Under the pieces are notes generated by a model that had not been told where the DNA came from, searched no databases, and was given only the letters and a program-made list of their open reading frames with translations. From Erythroxylum novogranatense (taxonomy: Eukaryota; Streptophyta; Magnoliopsida; Malpighiales; Erythroxylaceae): 64,000 bases of DNA. This document shows, piece after piece, positions 25,152 through 36,839 of this stretch. Both the position numbers and the translations under genes were made by a program. Location: positions 67,021,824 through 67,085,823 of the forward strand of contig CM057232.1 in assembly GCA_029891385.1 (NCBI GenBank). Direction: 5' to 3'. Within the stretch, counting starts at the first letter, position 1; each line of letters opens with the position of its first letter.

Positions 25152-25602
25152 ATGTTAACGGTCGTTCGAATTATCAAATGATATATTTATAGCAATCACC
25201 AGAGAAATTGCACATCCATGCTTCTCCTGTAGATTGTAGTTCAATGATAATGCTATGCAAGATCGAGCTTGCGTGTTATCTGCAACGTTTCTTGCGATAG
25301 TCACCAGCGAGGCTAGCAACACCATTTGTCATCGTAACCCACTAGCAAATTCGCTGAAGCAGTCGGTAGCTAACCACATTCACATTCTGCCACTCAAAAT
25401 CTAATTACGTGTTATCTTATTTAAATACATACAGATTAGGTTCGGAGAGAAAGTTCTGATGATCAGTGGAGAATTTACAGAGAAATTTATGAAACCTCAT
25501 TTCGTTTCGTACAGTCTACATATGTTTCTATATAAACGAAGCGATAAAAAAAAGCTTCCATTACTCATTAAAAGGCTTTTAGCTTCCAATCAAAGTATCA
25601 TT
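25151..25602 (+). promoter_or_regulatory. Promoter and 5'UTR of the small gene, copy P3
   Basis: It matches P1 for about 410 bp upstream of the leader. A TATATAAA box is at 25529-25536, 67 bp before the ATG, giving a predicted 5' leader of about 40 bp. The upstream in-frame ATG at 25459 lies before the TATA box and so is unlikely to be the start. Confidence 0.6.
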
Positions 25603-25773
25603 ATGGATTCAGAACAGCAACAAAGAAACCAAGGAAATGGCGCTAATGAGGTCCCAAGGCTGATCCCAAGCAGAGGTGGAGTTTTGAAGAGTAGCATAAA
25701 GAAGGTGGTTAATTCGGTTGTTGGGAAACCAAGTCCAAACTCTAAAGCCTCTTCAACTGTTCACCCGTCGTAA
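25603..25773 (+). CDS. Small 56-aa protein, unrecognised
   Basis: The frame starts ATGGATTCAGAA and ends at TAA. The product is basic and Ser/Pro/Asn-rich: an MDSEQQQRNQGNG N-terminus, a central PRLIPSRGGVLKSSIKKVV and a KPSPNSKASS tail. No signal peptide, membrane segment, cysteine motif or known domain is visible. I chose this ATG over the in-frame one at 25459 because the TATA box and leader lie between them. The open frame, the strong promoter-like upstream and the conserved ATG context in P1 favour a real gene, but the function is unknown. A CACTA element begins 56 bp after the stop, probably in the 3'UTR. An incomplete gene with further exons cannot be excluded. Confidence 0.5.
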   Translation: MDSEQQQRNQGNGANEVPRLIPSRGGVLKSSIKKVVNSVVGKPSPNSKASSTVHPS

Positions 25774-25828
25774 TTAACCTCTGTATATTCTCCTAGTTCC
25801 ATACCTATCACCTGGCCTTGCTTCATCT

Positions 25829-26150
25829 CACTACAACAATAGGACCCCTTCTGTGTCGTTTTTTTAACGTCGCAGAAACCATTAAAACGTCGAAGAAACA
25901 CTTCTACGACGTCTATTAAGATGTCACAAAAAACATCGTAAATGTTGGGGTAGGCAATAGGTATTCACGACGTCTAATGGAAGACGTCGTGGAAGGAACG
26001 CATATTCTGCAACATTGAGAAGGACGTCAGGGAAGGCTGGGATATTTGGCGACGTCTGGAGGGAACGTCACTGAATTTGTAGTTCTAACGACGTCTAGAA
26101 AATATCGTAGAAAAGGAATAATTTGCGACGTTTGATTTAGAAGACATCGC
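25829..26150. repeat. CACTA left TIR and subterminal repeats
   Basis: After the TIR come about ten variants of (A/C)ACGACGTCT/AACGTCG in both orientations. The clearest is a perfect inverted pair, CACGACGTCT (25966-25975) and AGACGTCGTG (25982-25991). In known CACTA elements such arrays bind TNPA. Confidence 0.85.
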
Positions 26151-26654
26151 AGATGGTGGGATAAAAAATAAATAAAATTATTTATAATAATTTTGGAAAA
26201 TTTTGTTGATATGATTTAAAATAAATTATAATTTATTAATTTGTTTTAATTAATCTGAATATAGGAATAATTTAATAATTAATCAAATTTAATAATTAAA
26301 TTTTAAATTTTCCCAAAAATTAATTTAATAAATTTGAATTATAATAATCTTTTTAATTATCATTTGTGTTAAATTTCGAGTATAAATTTTTAATTATATG
26401 GTAGTTTAATATTTAACAAAATATTAAAATATGATATATTTAATTAATATTAAATATTATAGATGAAATAAAATTGTTTAATAATACATCAATTTTTGAA
26501 TATATCATTAATTTAAATAATTATTCATGTGTAACAAGAATTGAATACATGCAAACAACTTATTATTTAACTGCAATTCACAAACATGTCATAATACAAT
26601 AATTAAAATAAAGAAAACGTCATAAGTGTTTAATATATCAATATGTGTACATGT

Positions 26655-28440
26655 TTAGTTTAAAGGAACATTATGTGTAGAACATAAAAGTTCCAAAAGT
26701 TTTTCTTGTTGTTCGACTTCGGAAGTTAATCGATCCTGCATTTCTTTAAATTGTTTAGTCAATTCATCGACTTGAGACTGTAACCCCTAATTAGCCCTCT
26801 TTGACTCCTCTAATTCGTCTCGAAGTCTCTTTCTAACTGAAGTTCTCCCTTGTGATCGAGGCCCAATTCTCATACCAACAATGTAATCTAATCTAGTGCC
26901 CAAAACTTTGTCGCATACTTCATCCATTGTCATCGGATTACCTTATTCTATTGAATGTGTTAGTTTATGACACATTAATTCCTGGAAAAGTAAGAATTAA
27001 TTACATACACATTCTCATTTAACAAATATTTATAAATGAACTATGTACTCACCCATTTTGCTTTGCTTTCAGCAGTTGTCCATTAATCTTTGCTTTCATC
27101 ATAATGAGTGTGATACCATAGCTTCATTCGATCACACTCTTCTTCATCCCTGTCACTCTGTTGTAAAAAAATATATGACTACTAATTCATTTTTAAAATT
27201 TTTAAATGTCAATCAAAGTAAAATATAAGTAAAAAGATAATAACTCACAATCTCATGTCGAATGGCTACAAAGGCCTTGGAGCCAGAGTTTGGTCGACAT
27301 TTGACTTGACTCTTAGCCAATTTTGCTTTTTGACTTTTATCCTAAGCATACACGAAGCAAAATCCATGATAACATATATAAATCACAATTTGTAAAAAAA
27401 TATATAAAATAAAGTTTTTGTCAAAAAAAACTTGCCTTAGTAGCTGATTGCTCCCAATACTCGCATAAATCCATCCACTTTGCCACTGTGACACTATGCA
27501 GCTTAACATCCTTTCCGTGCTTGGTAAAATGCTTTCTTAAATTATGCCTTTGATCTTTAGACCTTAAAGCAAGAAACCTCTTCACAGCAGCATGTACTTT
27601 GTTGTCAGTCCTCATTCCCTTGACTTCCAACTTTTGCTGCAAAAAAATTATCTGTCAACGCTTTAAGCATATGGAAAAGACGTACAAATTGGATTGGTTT
27701 AGAATACTTACGTCTAACTTATCAAATGCAATGTCCAATTCCTCATTAGTAATTTTGGAAAATTTTGTTCTTACAGGCAAAGAAGTTCAGGAAACCACAC
27801 CAATCTCACTCGATAATTTGGCAGACTATACGGAGTTGGTTGGTTGTCCTTCAGTAGGGCAGATCTCTATCTCCAATCTTCGACCTATTGCCTTATTTAT
27901 CTTTGCTAATCCGTGTCATTTTGTGGCACCCCATGTTCTTTTTGCATTAGTTGTGGATCGTAAAATAGCAAAGGAATAATTTATAATTAGCATATAAAAA
28001 TGTTGATAAAATTAATTAATCTTAATAATTAATCGTGAGATCATACCTGCAGTGCTTGCAAAAGATGAGCCCATAGTGTGATTAATACTGTGATTTACTG
28101 GTGTCTGATAATTAGAAAATGGAGGCATCTCTTGTGAAGTTGACAGAAAACTAATATTGCGTCGCATGTTTAAAATTTGTTCATACTTATCTCTAGGATG
28201 AATACTAGGCATAGATGTGACTTCTCTTGGTTTGCAGTTGGATCAGAAGGTGCACAGGTGTGAGCTTGTGCCTGTGTAGGTGCTAGTGTAGGTGTCTGAT
28301 GTTGTGGTTGTGTACGAGCACGTGACTCATTCGCTGAACTTCCAATTAGTTGACGGTACCACGATTGCAGTTGTGTAGGTACCAAGGTACTTCGTTCAAC
28401 CTTATTCTTCTTCTTGGGTAGACCATGTCCCCATAGGATT
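26655..28440 (-). pseudogene. CACTA TNPA-like / Transposase_24 gene
   Basis: The minus strand reads in order: a Lys-rich start (LPKKKNKVERS), a Pro/Thr/Gln-rich segment (28385-28215), HPRDKYEQILNMRR ending at a donor-like GCAG/GTATGA near 28035, a block resembling KINKAIGRRLEIEICPTEGQ (27975-27710), ALRSKDQRHNLRKHF and VAKWMDLCEYWEQSATK (27642-27440), the hallmark AKLAKSQVKCRPNSGSKAF (27343-27250), and a C-terminal coiled coil ending at TAA (26655-26657). Such proteins bind subterminal repeats. Frameshifts (for example near 28225) and stops make function doubtful. Intron boundaries are approximate. Confidence 0.75.
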
Positions 28441-28707
28441 CACCTGCATTCACATCGACATTAGTGCATAAATGCCTTTTTCTCATTACATCCATCACTG
28501 TAAAGCCTTATCTATGATGTCTCTAATGCAATATCCATCAATAAGCAAATTAAACATTTGATTTACATATGTCATTAACCTAAAATTGAACAACTTTCAC
28601 ATTATCAACCTTGCACACATCAATATCATCAATGAAAGCTTAACAGGAGCGAAAACATTTTTCATTCGCGTCATTAAATACATAAATGTCATTCTCAAGT
28701 GCATAAC
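28441..28707. other. CACTA interior, no domain recognised
   Basis: AT-rich sequence between the TNPA-like gene and the Athila insertion. It may be the gene's 5' intron or leader. Confidence 0.4.
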
Positions 28708-28890
28708 TTCCATAACCGTTTACACATATAACTAAGTAGATAAGAAACATAATTGATACAATCATATTTTATATATTTTAGAACTTTATATTTAGCATTC
28801 CATAACCGTTTACACACATATAACTAAGTAGATAAGAAACATAATTGATACAATCATATTTTATATATTTTTAAAACTTTATATTTAGCA
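28708..28890. repeat. Tandem duplication across the CACTA/Athila junction
   Basis: A unit of about 90 bp (28708-28797) is repeated at 28798-28890. Each unit contains 46 bp of CACTA sequence ending ATAAT plus the first 44-45 bp of the Athila LTR (TGATACAATC...TTTAGCA). It must have formed after the Athila element inserted. Confidence 0.9.
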
Positions 28891-29734
28891 TCTTGCATGT
28901 GTTTTATGGATATTTATGACCTTTTCATCATGTTTTATAATTATTAGAGCCTTAGACACATAAAATACAAAAAAATCCTTAATAGGTTGAAATTAACACT
29001 ATTTTTCAAATTCTGGCAAATTTGACCTTTGGATCTTTGGATATTTTTATCTTGGGATCGGGTTATTAGAAAATTCTAAGATTTGGCAGGCATAATCTTG
29101 ACTCATTGAAGAATGTTTCCACCAAGTTTTAGAATTTTTGGAGCTGTCAGTTGAGAGCAGTAAATTTGTGAAAAGTGACATAAACAAGTCCACAAGAGGA
29201 GGACCAGAGTTGGGCAGACCAAATTAAAGGCTACAGGAATAAAGAGTTAATTGTCCAATTAGCTTAAAGCGAGTAGCTACAAGGAACGCATGTAGAGGAC
29301 ATCAAATCGTGGCATCGTTTTGTTTAAATCACGTTAGAGAAAGCTGTGGACCAAGAAAAAAATATTGAAAGGCAACGGACAAAGGAAGTTTTTAAAATGG
29401 TTCCATCAATTAGCTACTTATGGACAAGTGGCATGAAATCAACGCATAAAGTGAGAGCAAATTAAAGGCAACAATTAAATGGGAGTGAATTCAACAGCAA
29501 TGAGCAACGTGAAAGCAGCTATGGACACGTGACCCAGGCGCAACTTCAATGGAACAGAGACACAAGGAATAGGAGCAAAAATGATTTAATTCAAGTGAAG
29601 CCAGCGCAATAGGAGACCAGCAGGAAGGCAACACGCAATTAATTAATAAGCTACAACTGAGAGGGCTTTAAAATATTAGACAGCTGGCGTTTTTAATTAA
29701 AAGGGAGAGCTACAAAACAGCCTGAAGAATTAAG
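28846..29734 (+). repeat. Athila 5' LTR, left piece
   Basis: Matches 48121-49009 of the 3' LTR up to the TTAAG target of the SIRE insertion. Differences from the 3' LTR are largely A/G and C/T. Confidence 0.9.
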
Positions 29735-30290
29735 TGAAGTGAATCACACGTTAATATATTGAACAATAATATGATCAAGATACACAAGAAGGGGGGGTTG
29801 AATTGTGATAAACTTTTCGTTAATCCCCTTAAAAAATATTACTTGTTCTTTCGAAAACTTATCGTAAATCAATTCGTAACTAGTTTGAAAAACTTTGTTA
29901 ATTTTGAAGAATACGATATAAGTAATATGAGAGTAGAGAGAAACACAGCAGTTTATCCTGGTTCACCCCAAACCGTGGGCTACGTCCGATCCTCGATATC
30001 CTTATGAGATTTCACTATCTCGAACTGCTTACAAGTATTCTTTCGATGAGCCTCTCGTGTCTCTTTACGTAAGTATTATTTTACTCTTAGCCTCTTCAGC
30101 TATCTCGTAATACTTTCTAATTGAAAGAATAGTAAAGAGCTTGTTACAATAGAAATGCTCTTAACACTGTTCACTCGAAATATCGTTCACAATTTTTCTC
30201 TCAGATAATCTGAAAATCAAAAGTTGAATGCTCAGAGTTTCATGAAGTTTCATAAAGTTGCATAAGGTTGTTTCTTCTTCAATCTCGACT

Positions 30291-30300
30291 CTTATTTATA
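30291..30300 (-). promoter_or_regulatory. TATA box in SIRE 3' LTR
   Basis: TATAAATAAG on the minus strand, conserved in the other LTR. Confidence 0.55.
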
Positions 30301-30420
30301 GTCGGGTCTTCAACTGTTTCTTGAATATCTGCTTCTTGATTTTTGAAAGAAACGGTTATTCAGTTTGACTCCGTAACTAACTCAAACTGATGTTTCTTTC
30401 TTTCGTCTGATTTGTTATAT

Positions 30421-30683
30421 CGGCTGCTTTTCTCCTGTAAAGCTTCCGTCTTCTTTTCTTGTATCAGCTGCTTTCCTCTTGTAAAGCTTTCGTCTGATTT
30501 TCTTGTATCAGCTGCTTTCCTCTTGTAAAGCTTCCGTCTGATTTTTTGTATTGGCTGCTTTTCTCTTGTAAAGATTCCGTCTGTTTTTCTTGTATCAGCT
30601 GCTTTCCTCTTGTAAAGCTTCCGTCTGATTTTTTTGTATTGGCTGCTTTTCTCTTGTAAAGCTTCCGTCTGCTTTTCTTCAAC
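30421..30683. repeat. Minisatellite, 6 x ~44 bp, in SIRE 3' LTR
   Basis: The unit core is CAGCTGCTTTCCTCTTGTAA then AGCTTCCGTCTG. A and B variants (CAGCTGC/TGGCTGC) alternate. Confidence 0.9.
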
Positions 30684-30820
30684 TGATTCTTACTTCGGCT
30701 GATTTTTCTCCTTCAGCTGTTTTTTTACTTCTCATGCGTCCATCTACTTTTCATTTCTATATTTCTCTTTGTTTGTCATCAAAATTATTTAATACGTGAA
30801 GTCTGATTTGACTTATCATT

Positions 30821-30835
30821 CTCCCCCTTTTTGAT
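30821..30835 (-). other. SIRE polypurine tract
   Basis: Minus strand CAAAAAGGGGGAG, two bases from the LTR start TGATAAGTC. Confidence 0.8.
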
Positions 30836-31178
30836 GATAACAAATATTATGAAATAGAGAAATATGAAAGGTATCAAATTATGAAAAGTATCAAATATAC
30901 AGAAGTATTAATAGATCAAAAATAACTTCTGCCTTCTGCTTTCAAAATTTCTTCAATTTCTTCTGTCTTTTCCTTTCAGCTGATTCTCCCTTCTCATTCT
31001 TCCTTCTCATTCTTCTCATTCTTCCTTCTCCCCCTATTTGTTATTAATCAAAAGAATTATTTCCCAAACTGTTTCACCAACTGTTTCAGCATCTTCTTAA
31101 TCTTCTTCATATCCTTATCAAGTTTCTGAACTTGTTTCTTTAAAGTCAATGATTCAAATTGCGATCGAGGATTCTGTC

Positions 31179-33280
31179 TCAACAACTTATCTCACAACAA
31201 CAAAGAATCGTTGTTGTATAAGCTTCCATGTTTGAGACATGTGGTTCAATAATTTGGAGGAGAGGCGGAGGGACATATACAGCTTGATTAGGAATATCAA
31301 GATCATAGGAATCAAGTATACGTTGAAATGTGCTTCCAAGCCAAGGCATAGCTTCTGCAATTGAGTTGATCTCCCACAGAGGTCGATTTTGTAGAATGTT
31401 CTGTAAAATACTATAAAAACATTTTAAGTTGCCAATCAGAAAAGAACGATACTGACCCTTTCTGATAGTGCCTCCCTGTGGATCATCTGCTATAGCCTTA
31501 GTTTGGCTTGTTCCTGGATCTTGATAAATGCAGATAGAACTTCCACTTCTTTTCTCTTCACATGCTTCATCAATCAATTGCACCGCTTCGCAATCGATCG
31601 AAGTCATGTCATCCAAAATCGGTTCGGTTGAACTTTCACCAGCTTCTCTTCACACTTGCGTTCAACAAAATTTGGTGGTTGTAAATCGGTACCACCTTGA
31701 TTATCTTTATCGCCCAAGATTGGATAAGAAGTAAGACGCTCTCCAAATGGCTCGTGGATATGGTTCTCTTCCAACTCTCTTGATTGATCATATAAATTTT
31801 TATAACCCTATCCAATAGATGTAGAATCTCATTATCAAATTTAATCGATTTGAAGAAGGCTTTCACAAATCTCTTTGGTTTGTCTCGGATGATGACAGAT
31901 TGGGTCTTCTTCTCTCTGTGACAACCAATCAGGTTCCCAACTTTCTCTTTGAAAAGTTAAATATTTGGATGGAACATTAGTCATCACACTCAAGACTTTT
32001 GACTAACCTTTTGTCCCATAACATGTGTAGCAATCTGTTTGCGAACAAGTGAAGACTGAAAAGTAGTAGAAACTACTTCTTCAAACATTGGATTATCAAG
32101 GACATTGTGAGTATCCTTAAGATTACCAGTAATAGCTTCCACAGTAACTTCAGCAATATCAACCGTATCAGCAACATACTTTTCTGTAGTATCAACAACA
32201 GTCTTTTCTTGTCGTACCTTCTTAGACTTTGTTTCTGTTGTTGGACTTCCTTCTTTTGTCGCACTCATTTTCTTTCCCCTTGGTGATTTTTTAGGTTGTG
32301 TTTTTCTCTTTTCAGGTTCTTCTTTCCTTTTTCCTCCACTTCCTTGAGACTGAGTTTCTGAATCTTTTTCAAGGATTGATGTCAACGTCTTTGTAGCTTT
32401 TGATCTTTTCAGTTCAGAATGCTTTGATTGACTTGATTCTCTGGATTGACTGGCTTCTTTCTATTGCACAGTTTTCGCTCTGGGTGACGTTCTTGCTTGC
32501 TTTGGAATGTCACTCAAAGATGGTTCCCTTTACGCTTCAAGTCACCGATTCAAAAATCGAACACTTCTCGACTTTGATTCACGAGAATGTGATCTTATTT
32601 CCTTCATAGAAGATTTCTTCAGTATACGCTCCCCCTCAATTGTTGCTTTTCTTGTCAAATCTGCTCCTTTTCTGTCTGAAAATCTCAGACCCATTTTAGC
32701 AATAGATGTTGAATCTATATAGCTTTTAATGATATCTTCGTCGATTCCCTTTCCAACGATGCCGATTCTCTGAACACTCTTGTCAACAACATCCCATAAG
32801 GACAAGTGTTTGTATCCTTTATTGATTTTACCATGTACTGATAAATCAAAAATGGTAAATCTATTGGGTGATGATTCAGAAGATGAAGAATACATTGTTC
32901 ATCCAGGGTAGTGACCTGATGTCGTGAACCTATTCTTGGTAGAACACAGTCACTTAGAACCGCGAACAATACCCTTGCCTTGGTACCAGCCAAGAGGCTC
33001 TCCTTTCAGTTGGGTTATTTTGTCCATAAAGTTGACGACTAACTTCATCTTCGTTCATCTTAAGCTTAGTCATCCATTTTGCCATATTAGTGGGTTGAAC
33101 TCCATCCATCGGACATTCAGTGACTTTCTCTAGTAACTCCTTCGTTACTATAACAGAGTGTGTGTCTACATACGACACGATTGTATCGTCTACTGATTTA
33201 GTATTCTTCCAGAACTCATAAACTTCTTGTAGATAGACTTCATCTCGTATTTGAAAGAAGTTTCTCCATCCTTCCGCCAT
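31179..33280 (-). pseudogene. SIRE envelope-like / ORF3 region
   Basis: Separate minus frames in order are MAEGWRNFFQIRDEVYLQEV (33280-32954), LPFLIYQYMVKSIKDTNTCP then YGMLLTRVF (32993-32715), a basic Ser/Thr/Lys-rich part MTSILEKDSETQSQGSGGKR (32385-31990), and two C-terminal pieces (31866-31636; 31616-31179). Position after pol, the LPFLI...YGMLLTR motif and the Lys-rich middle match the extra ORF of SIRE elements, which shares a 'plant transposon protein' domain and has been compared with envelope genes. Its role is not established. It is broken by frameshifts. No clear signal peptide or membrane segment was seen. Confidence 0.7.
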
Positions 33281-33597
33281 TATCTCCTATCTATATCCAT
33301 CTGCTCTTTTCTTAGTTCTTGAAGTTTACCAATCTTCCCACTGATCTGGATCAACTCGCAAAATAGGCTTGACATTCATCTTGCTGATTCTGATTGAATA
33401 GGAACTTGCTTGAAGAAATTTCAGAGAGATTTTAAGAGAACTAGCAATTTCTGAATTCAGTAGAAATCCCAAAAGTCAGTTTTTAGGGATATTATAGCGA
33501 ATTCTAGAACGATTGTACTTCTCGATGATCTGACAGCTTTTTCCCTCTAAAACTTTTTCTTGTGAAAGAAGTTTTATATCTGAAACCGTCTAATGCC

Positions 33598-33775
33598 GTT
33601 AACTCCACCGTTCCACTGTCTTTTCTTTTTGAAAAATCAGATGATCAAACTGTTAACTCCACCGTCTATCTGTCTTGTCTTTTTGAAAAACCAGATGAAT
33701 GGTCCGTTAACTCCTCCGTCTGTCTGTTTTGTCTTTATGAAAAACCAGATGAATGGTCCGTTAACATCACCATAT
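33598..33775. repeat. 54-bp tandem repeat, about 3.3 copies
   Basis: Units start GTTAACTCCACCGT at 33598, 33652 and 33706, with a partial unit at 33760. They lie between RNase H and the envelope-like region of SIRE. The 54-bp period (18 codons) makes overlapping open frames that are not genes. Confidence 0.9.
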
Positions 33776-36775
33776 TGAGGTTGCGTCTGATTTCTTTAAA
33801 GCGATCTTCACTTAGTGGTTTTGTGAAGATATCCGCCCACTGATATTTTGTTTCTACGAATTGTAGACTGACGACTTTCTTCTGAACGTAATCTCTCAAG
33901 AAATGATGTCTGACTTCTATGTGCTTCACCCTTGAATGTTGAATTGGATTCTTTGACAAGCTGATGGCGCTGGTGTTGTCGCAGTATATTGGAATCTCTT
34001 CTTCTTGTATTGAGTAGTCCTCCAATTGATACTTGATCCACAATACTTGTGAACAACAACTTGCGGCAGACATATATTCAGCTTCGGCAGTTGATAATGC
34101 AATCGAGCTTTGTCTCTTGCTTGACCATGACACCAGGGTTTGGTCCAAAAAGTGACAACCACCACTCGTGCTCTTCCTTTCGATCCTATCACCGGCATAG
34201 TCCGCATCGCAATATCCATTCATCCTGAAATTTTTACCTTTCTCATACATTAAGCAAAGATCAGTAGTACCTGCGAGATATCTCAAAATTCGCTTTTACA
34301 AAGAATATAATGAGATTCTCTAGGATCGGCTGAAACCTTGCACACAAGCATACACCTGAATAGAATGTCGGTCTACTTGCAGAAGATAAAGCAAAGAACC
34401 AATCATCCTCTATATAGGTTTGATCCACCTTCTTACCACTTTCGTCTTTTGACAACAAGTTTGAAGGATGCATCGGGTAGACATATGTTTAACACGCACA
34501 TATCAAACTTAGACAACAATTCTTTAAGATATTTTTGTTGATGGATAAAAATCTTATCCTTAGTTTGCTTTACTTGCAATCCAAGAAAGAATTTTAACTC
34601 ACCCATCATGCTCATCTCAAATTCATTTTTCATTAGATTTTCAAAACTCATGCATAACCTTTTTGAAGTTGCACCAAAAATAATATCATCAACATAAATT
34701 TGCACAATAATGAAATCATTACTCAAGTTCTTTCTAAAAAGAGTTTTGTCTACTTTACCTCTAGTAAATCCATTTTCTATAAGAAATGAACTCAGACGAT
34801 CATACCAAGCTCTAGGGGCCTGTTTCAGTCCATATAAGGCTTTATGAAGTCTGTAGACATGATCTGGATACTTTATGTCCTCAAATCCGGGAGGTTGCTT
34901 AACATAGACTTCTTCATCTATAAAACCATTCAGAAATGCACTTTTTACATCCATCTGAAAAAGCTTTATGTCATGGCAAACCGCATATGCAAGCAGTATC
35001 CTTATTGCTTCAAGTCTTGCTACTGGAGCATATGTCTCATTGTAGTCTATTCCTTCTTGCTGATTATAGCCTTGTGTTACTAATCTTGCCTTGTTGCGAC
35101 TTACTTTTCCTGATTTGTCTAGTTTATTCTTGAATACCCATCTAGTACCAATAATGGATTTCTTTTCAGGTTTAGGAACTAAGGACCAGACTTTATTTCT
35201 ACAGAATTGATTCAACTCCTTTTGCATAGATAGTATCCATGCTTCATCTTTTAGAGCTTCATCAATCTTCTTAGGTTCTACTTCAGATATAAATGCCACG
35301 TTGGCTTCTCTTCTGAACTTGGACCTTGTTCGAACACCTTCTGAGGTTTCTCCAATAATTGACTCTTTAGGATGAGAACTTATGTATCTCCAATCTTTCT
35401 TTAACTCCAAATTCTTCGAAATGTCTTTCTTTTCATCATATAGTGTTTCTGATGAAGACACTTCTATGTACTCCGTCAAAGGCACTGTAACAGCATCATT
35501 ATCTGATTCCTCTTCCTTATTGGGTTGAGAGCTATCATCGAACTTGACATGAATAGTTTCTTCAATAGTCTTTGAGGTGAGGTTGTAGACTCTAAATGCC
35601 TTTGAGGTGAGAGAATAACTTAGAAATATTCCTGAAAGTGTCTTTGCATCAAACTTGTCCAGAACTTCCTTTGTGTTCAGAATAGTGCACTTGCAACTGA
35701 AAGGATGGAAATAAGAAATGTTTGGTTTCCTTCCATTCCACAACTCATAGGGAGTTTTCTTCAATATTGGTCGCAGCAACACTCTATTCTGAATATAGCA
35801 TGTTGTATTGACAGCTTCTGCCCAGAAATATTTAGGAAGATTCATCTCGCACAGCATTGTTCTTGCCATCTCTTGAATCGTCCTATTCTTCCTTTCAACA
35901 ACTCCATTCTGCTGTGGAGTCCTTGGGGCAGAGAAGTTATGGAAAATTCCATTTTCTTCACAGAATACTCTAAACTTCTCATTTTCGAATTCTCCACCAT
36001 GATCACTCCTTATGCTGGCTATAGACACTCCTTTTTCATTCTGTAACATCATGGAAAGGTTTCTAAAGCACTTGAAAGACTCATCTTTATGTGCCAGAAA
36101 AAGTATCCAACAAAACCTTGTAAAATCATCAATAATGACAAGTCCATACTTCTTTCCACCAAGACTTATTGTCCTTGTTGGACCAAATAAATCCATATGT
36201 AACAACTCTAGTGGTCTAGATGAAGTTATGAAATGTTTTGAAGAGAAAGAGGTTTTAACTTGTTTCCCTTTCTGACAACTTTCACAAAAGAAATCTTTGT
36301 TAAAACAAATTTGTGGCAAACCTTTTACCAAACCATGTTTCAAAAGTTTTGAAATATGTATAAAACTGACATGACCTAGTTTTTTATGCCATATCAGTCT
36401 TTCTTCTTCAGTAGATAAAAAACATGAAATATTTTGAGACTGAAAATCGTCTAAATCAATTTTGTAAAGATTGTTTCGTCTTTTGGCCGAAAAGAAAATA
36501 GAAACATCTTTGTTTCTGACTTCACAAAAGTTTTGGTTGAATGTAACTTCAAAACCAGAATCACATAATTGACTAATACTTATCAAGTTATGCTTTAGAC
36601 CATCAACTAGCAGTACGTTGTTAATGCATGCATGGGAATTCTTACCAATCTTACCAATCCCGATTATTTTTCCCTGCTTGTTGTCTCTAAAAGTTACCGA
36701 ACCTCCTTTCTTGTACTGAAGATCTAGGAACATAGACCTTTTTCCCGTCATGTGACGCGAGCATCCACTGTCCAA
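33735..36775 (-). pseudogene. SIRE pol: protease, integrase, RT, RNase H
   Basis: A long frame (36775-34433) starts in the protease motif DSGCSRHMTG, then the GAG-pre-integrase finger (WHKKLGHV, then CESCQKGKQ), the integrase core (LLHMDLFGPT; IRSDHGGEFEN; APRTPQQNGVVERKNRTIQE) and RT (LVTQGYNQQEGIDYNETYAP, then FQMDVKSAFLNG, catalytic YVDDIIFG). Near 34500-34290 several indels shift the frame (LLSKFDM onward), and RNase H continues at 34286-33735 (GYCDADYAGDR, then LSTAEAEYMSA, then ADIFTKPL). Catalytic residues look intact, and the lesion is confined mainly to the RT/RNase H join. Confidence 0.92.
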
Positions 36776-36839
36776 ATACCAATGGTTCTTGCTGGTTCTT
36801 CCAAAGAAGGATTTCTATAGGAGATATTATCTTATTTTT

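Larger units (their letters stand above)
29735..30818 (-). repeat. SIRE 3' LTR (1084 bp)
   Basis: Follows the polypurine tract and matches the 5' LTR. In the first 120 bp from the left there is a single visible difference. It holds six units of a 43-44-bp minisatellite and a TATA box. Confidence 0.92.

Noticed and set aside
27599..27979. 126-codon plus frame
   Set aside because: The opposite strand carries the TNPA-like exon (KINKAIGRRLEIEICPTEGQ), so this is its shadow.
30464..30682. Repetitive Lys-rich 72-codon minus frame
   Set aside because: It is only the 44-bp minisatellite read in one frame.
33562..33843. Plus frame with an 18-residue repeated peptide
   Set aside because: Generated by the 54-bp tandem repeat, antisense to the element.
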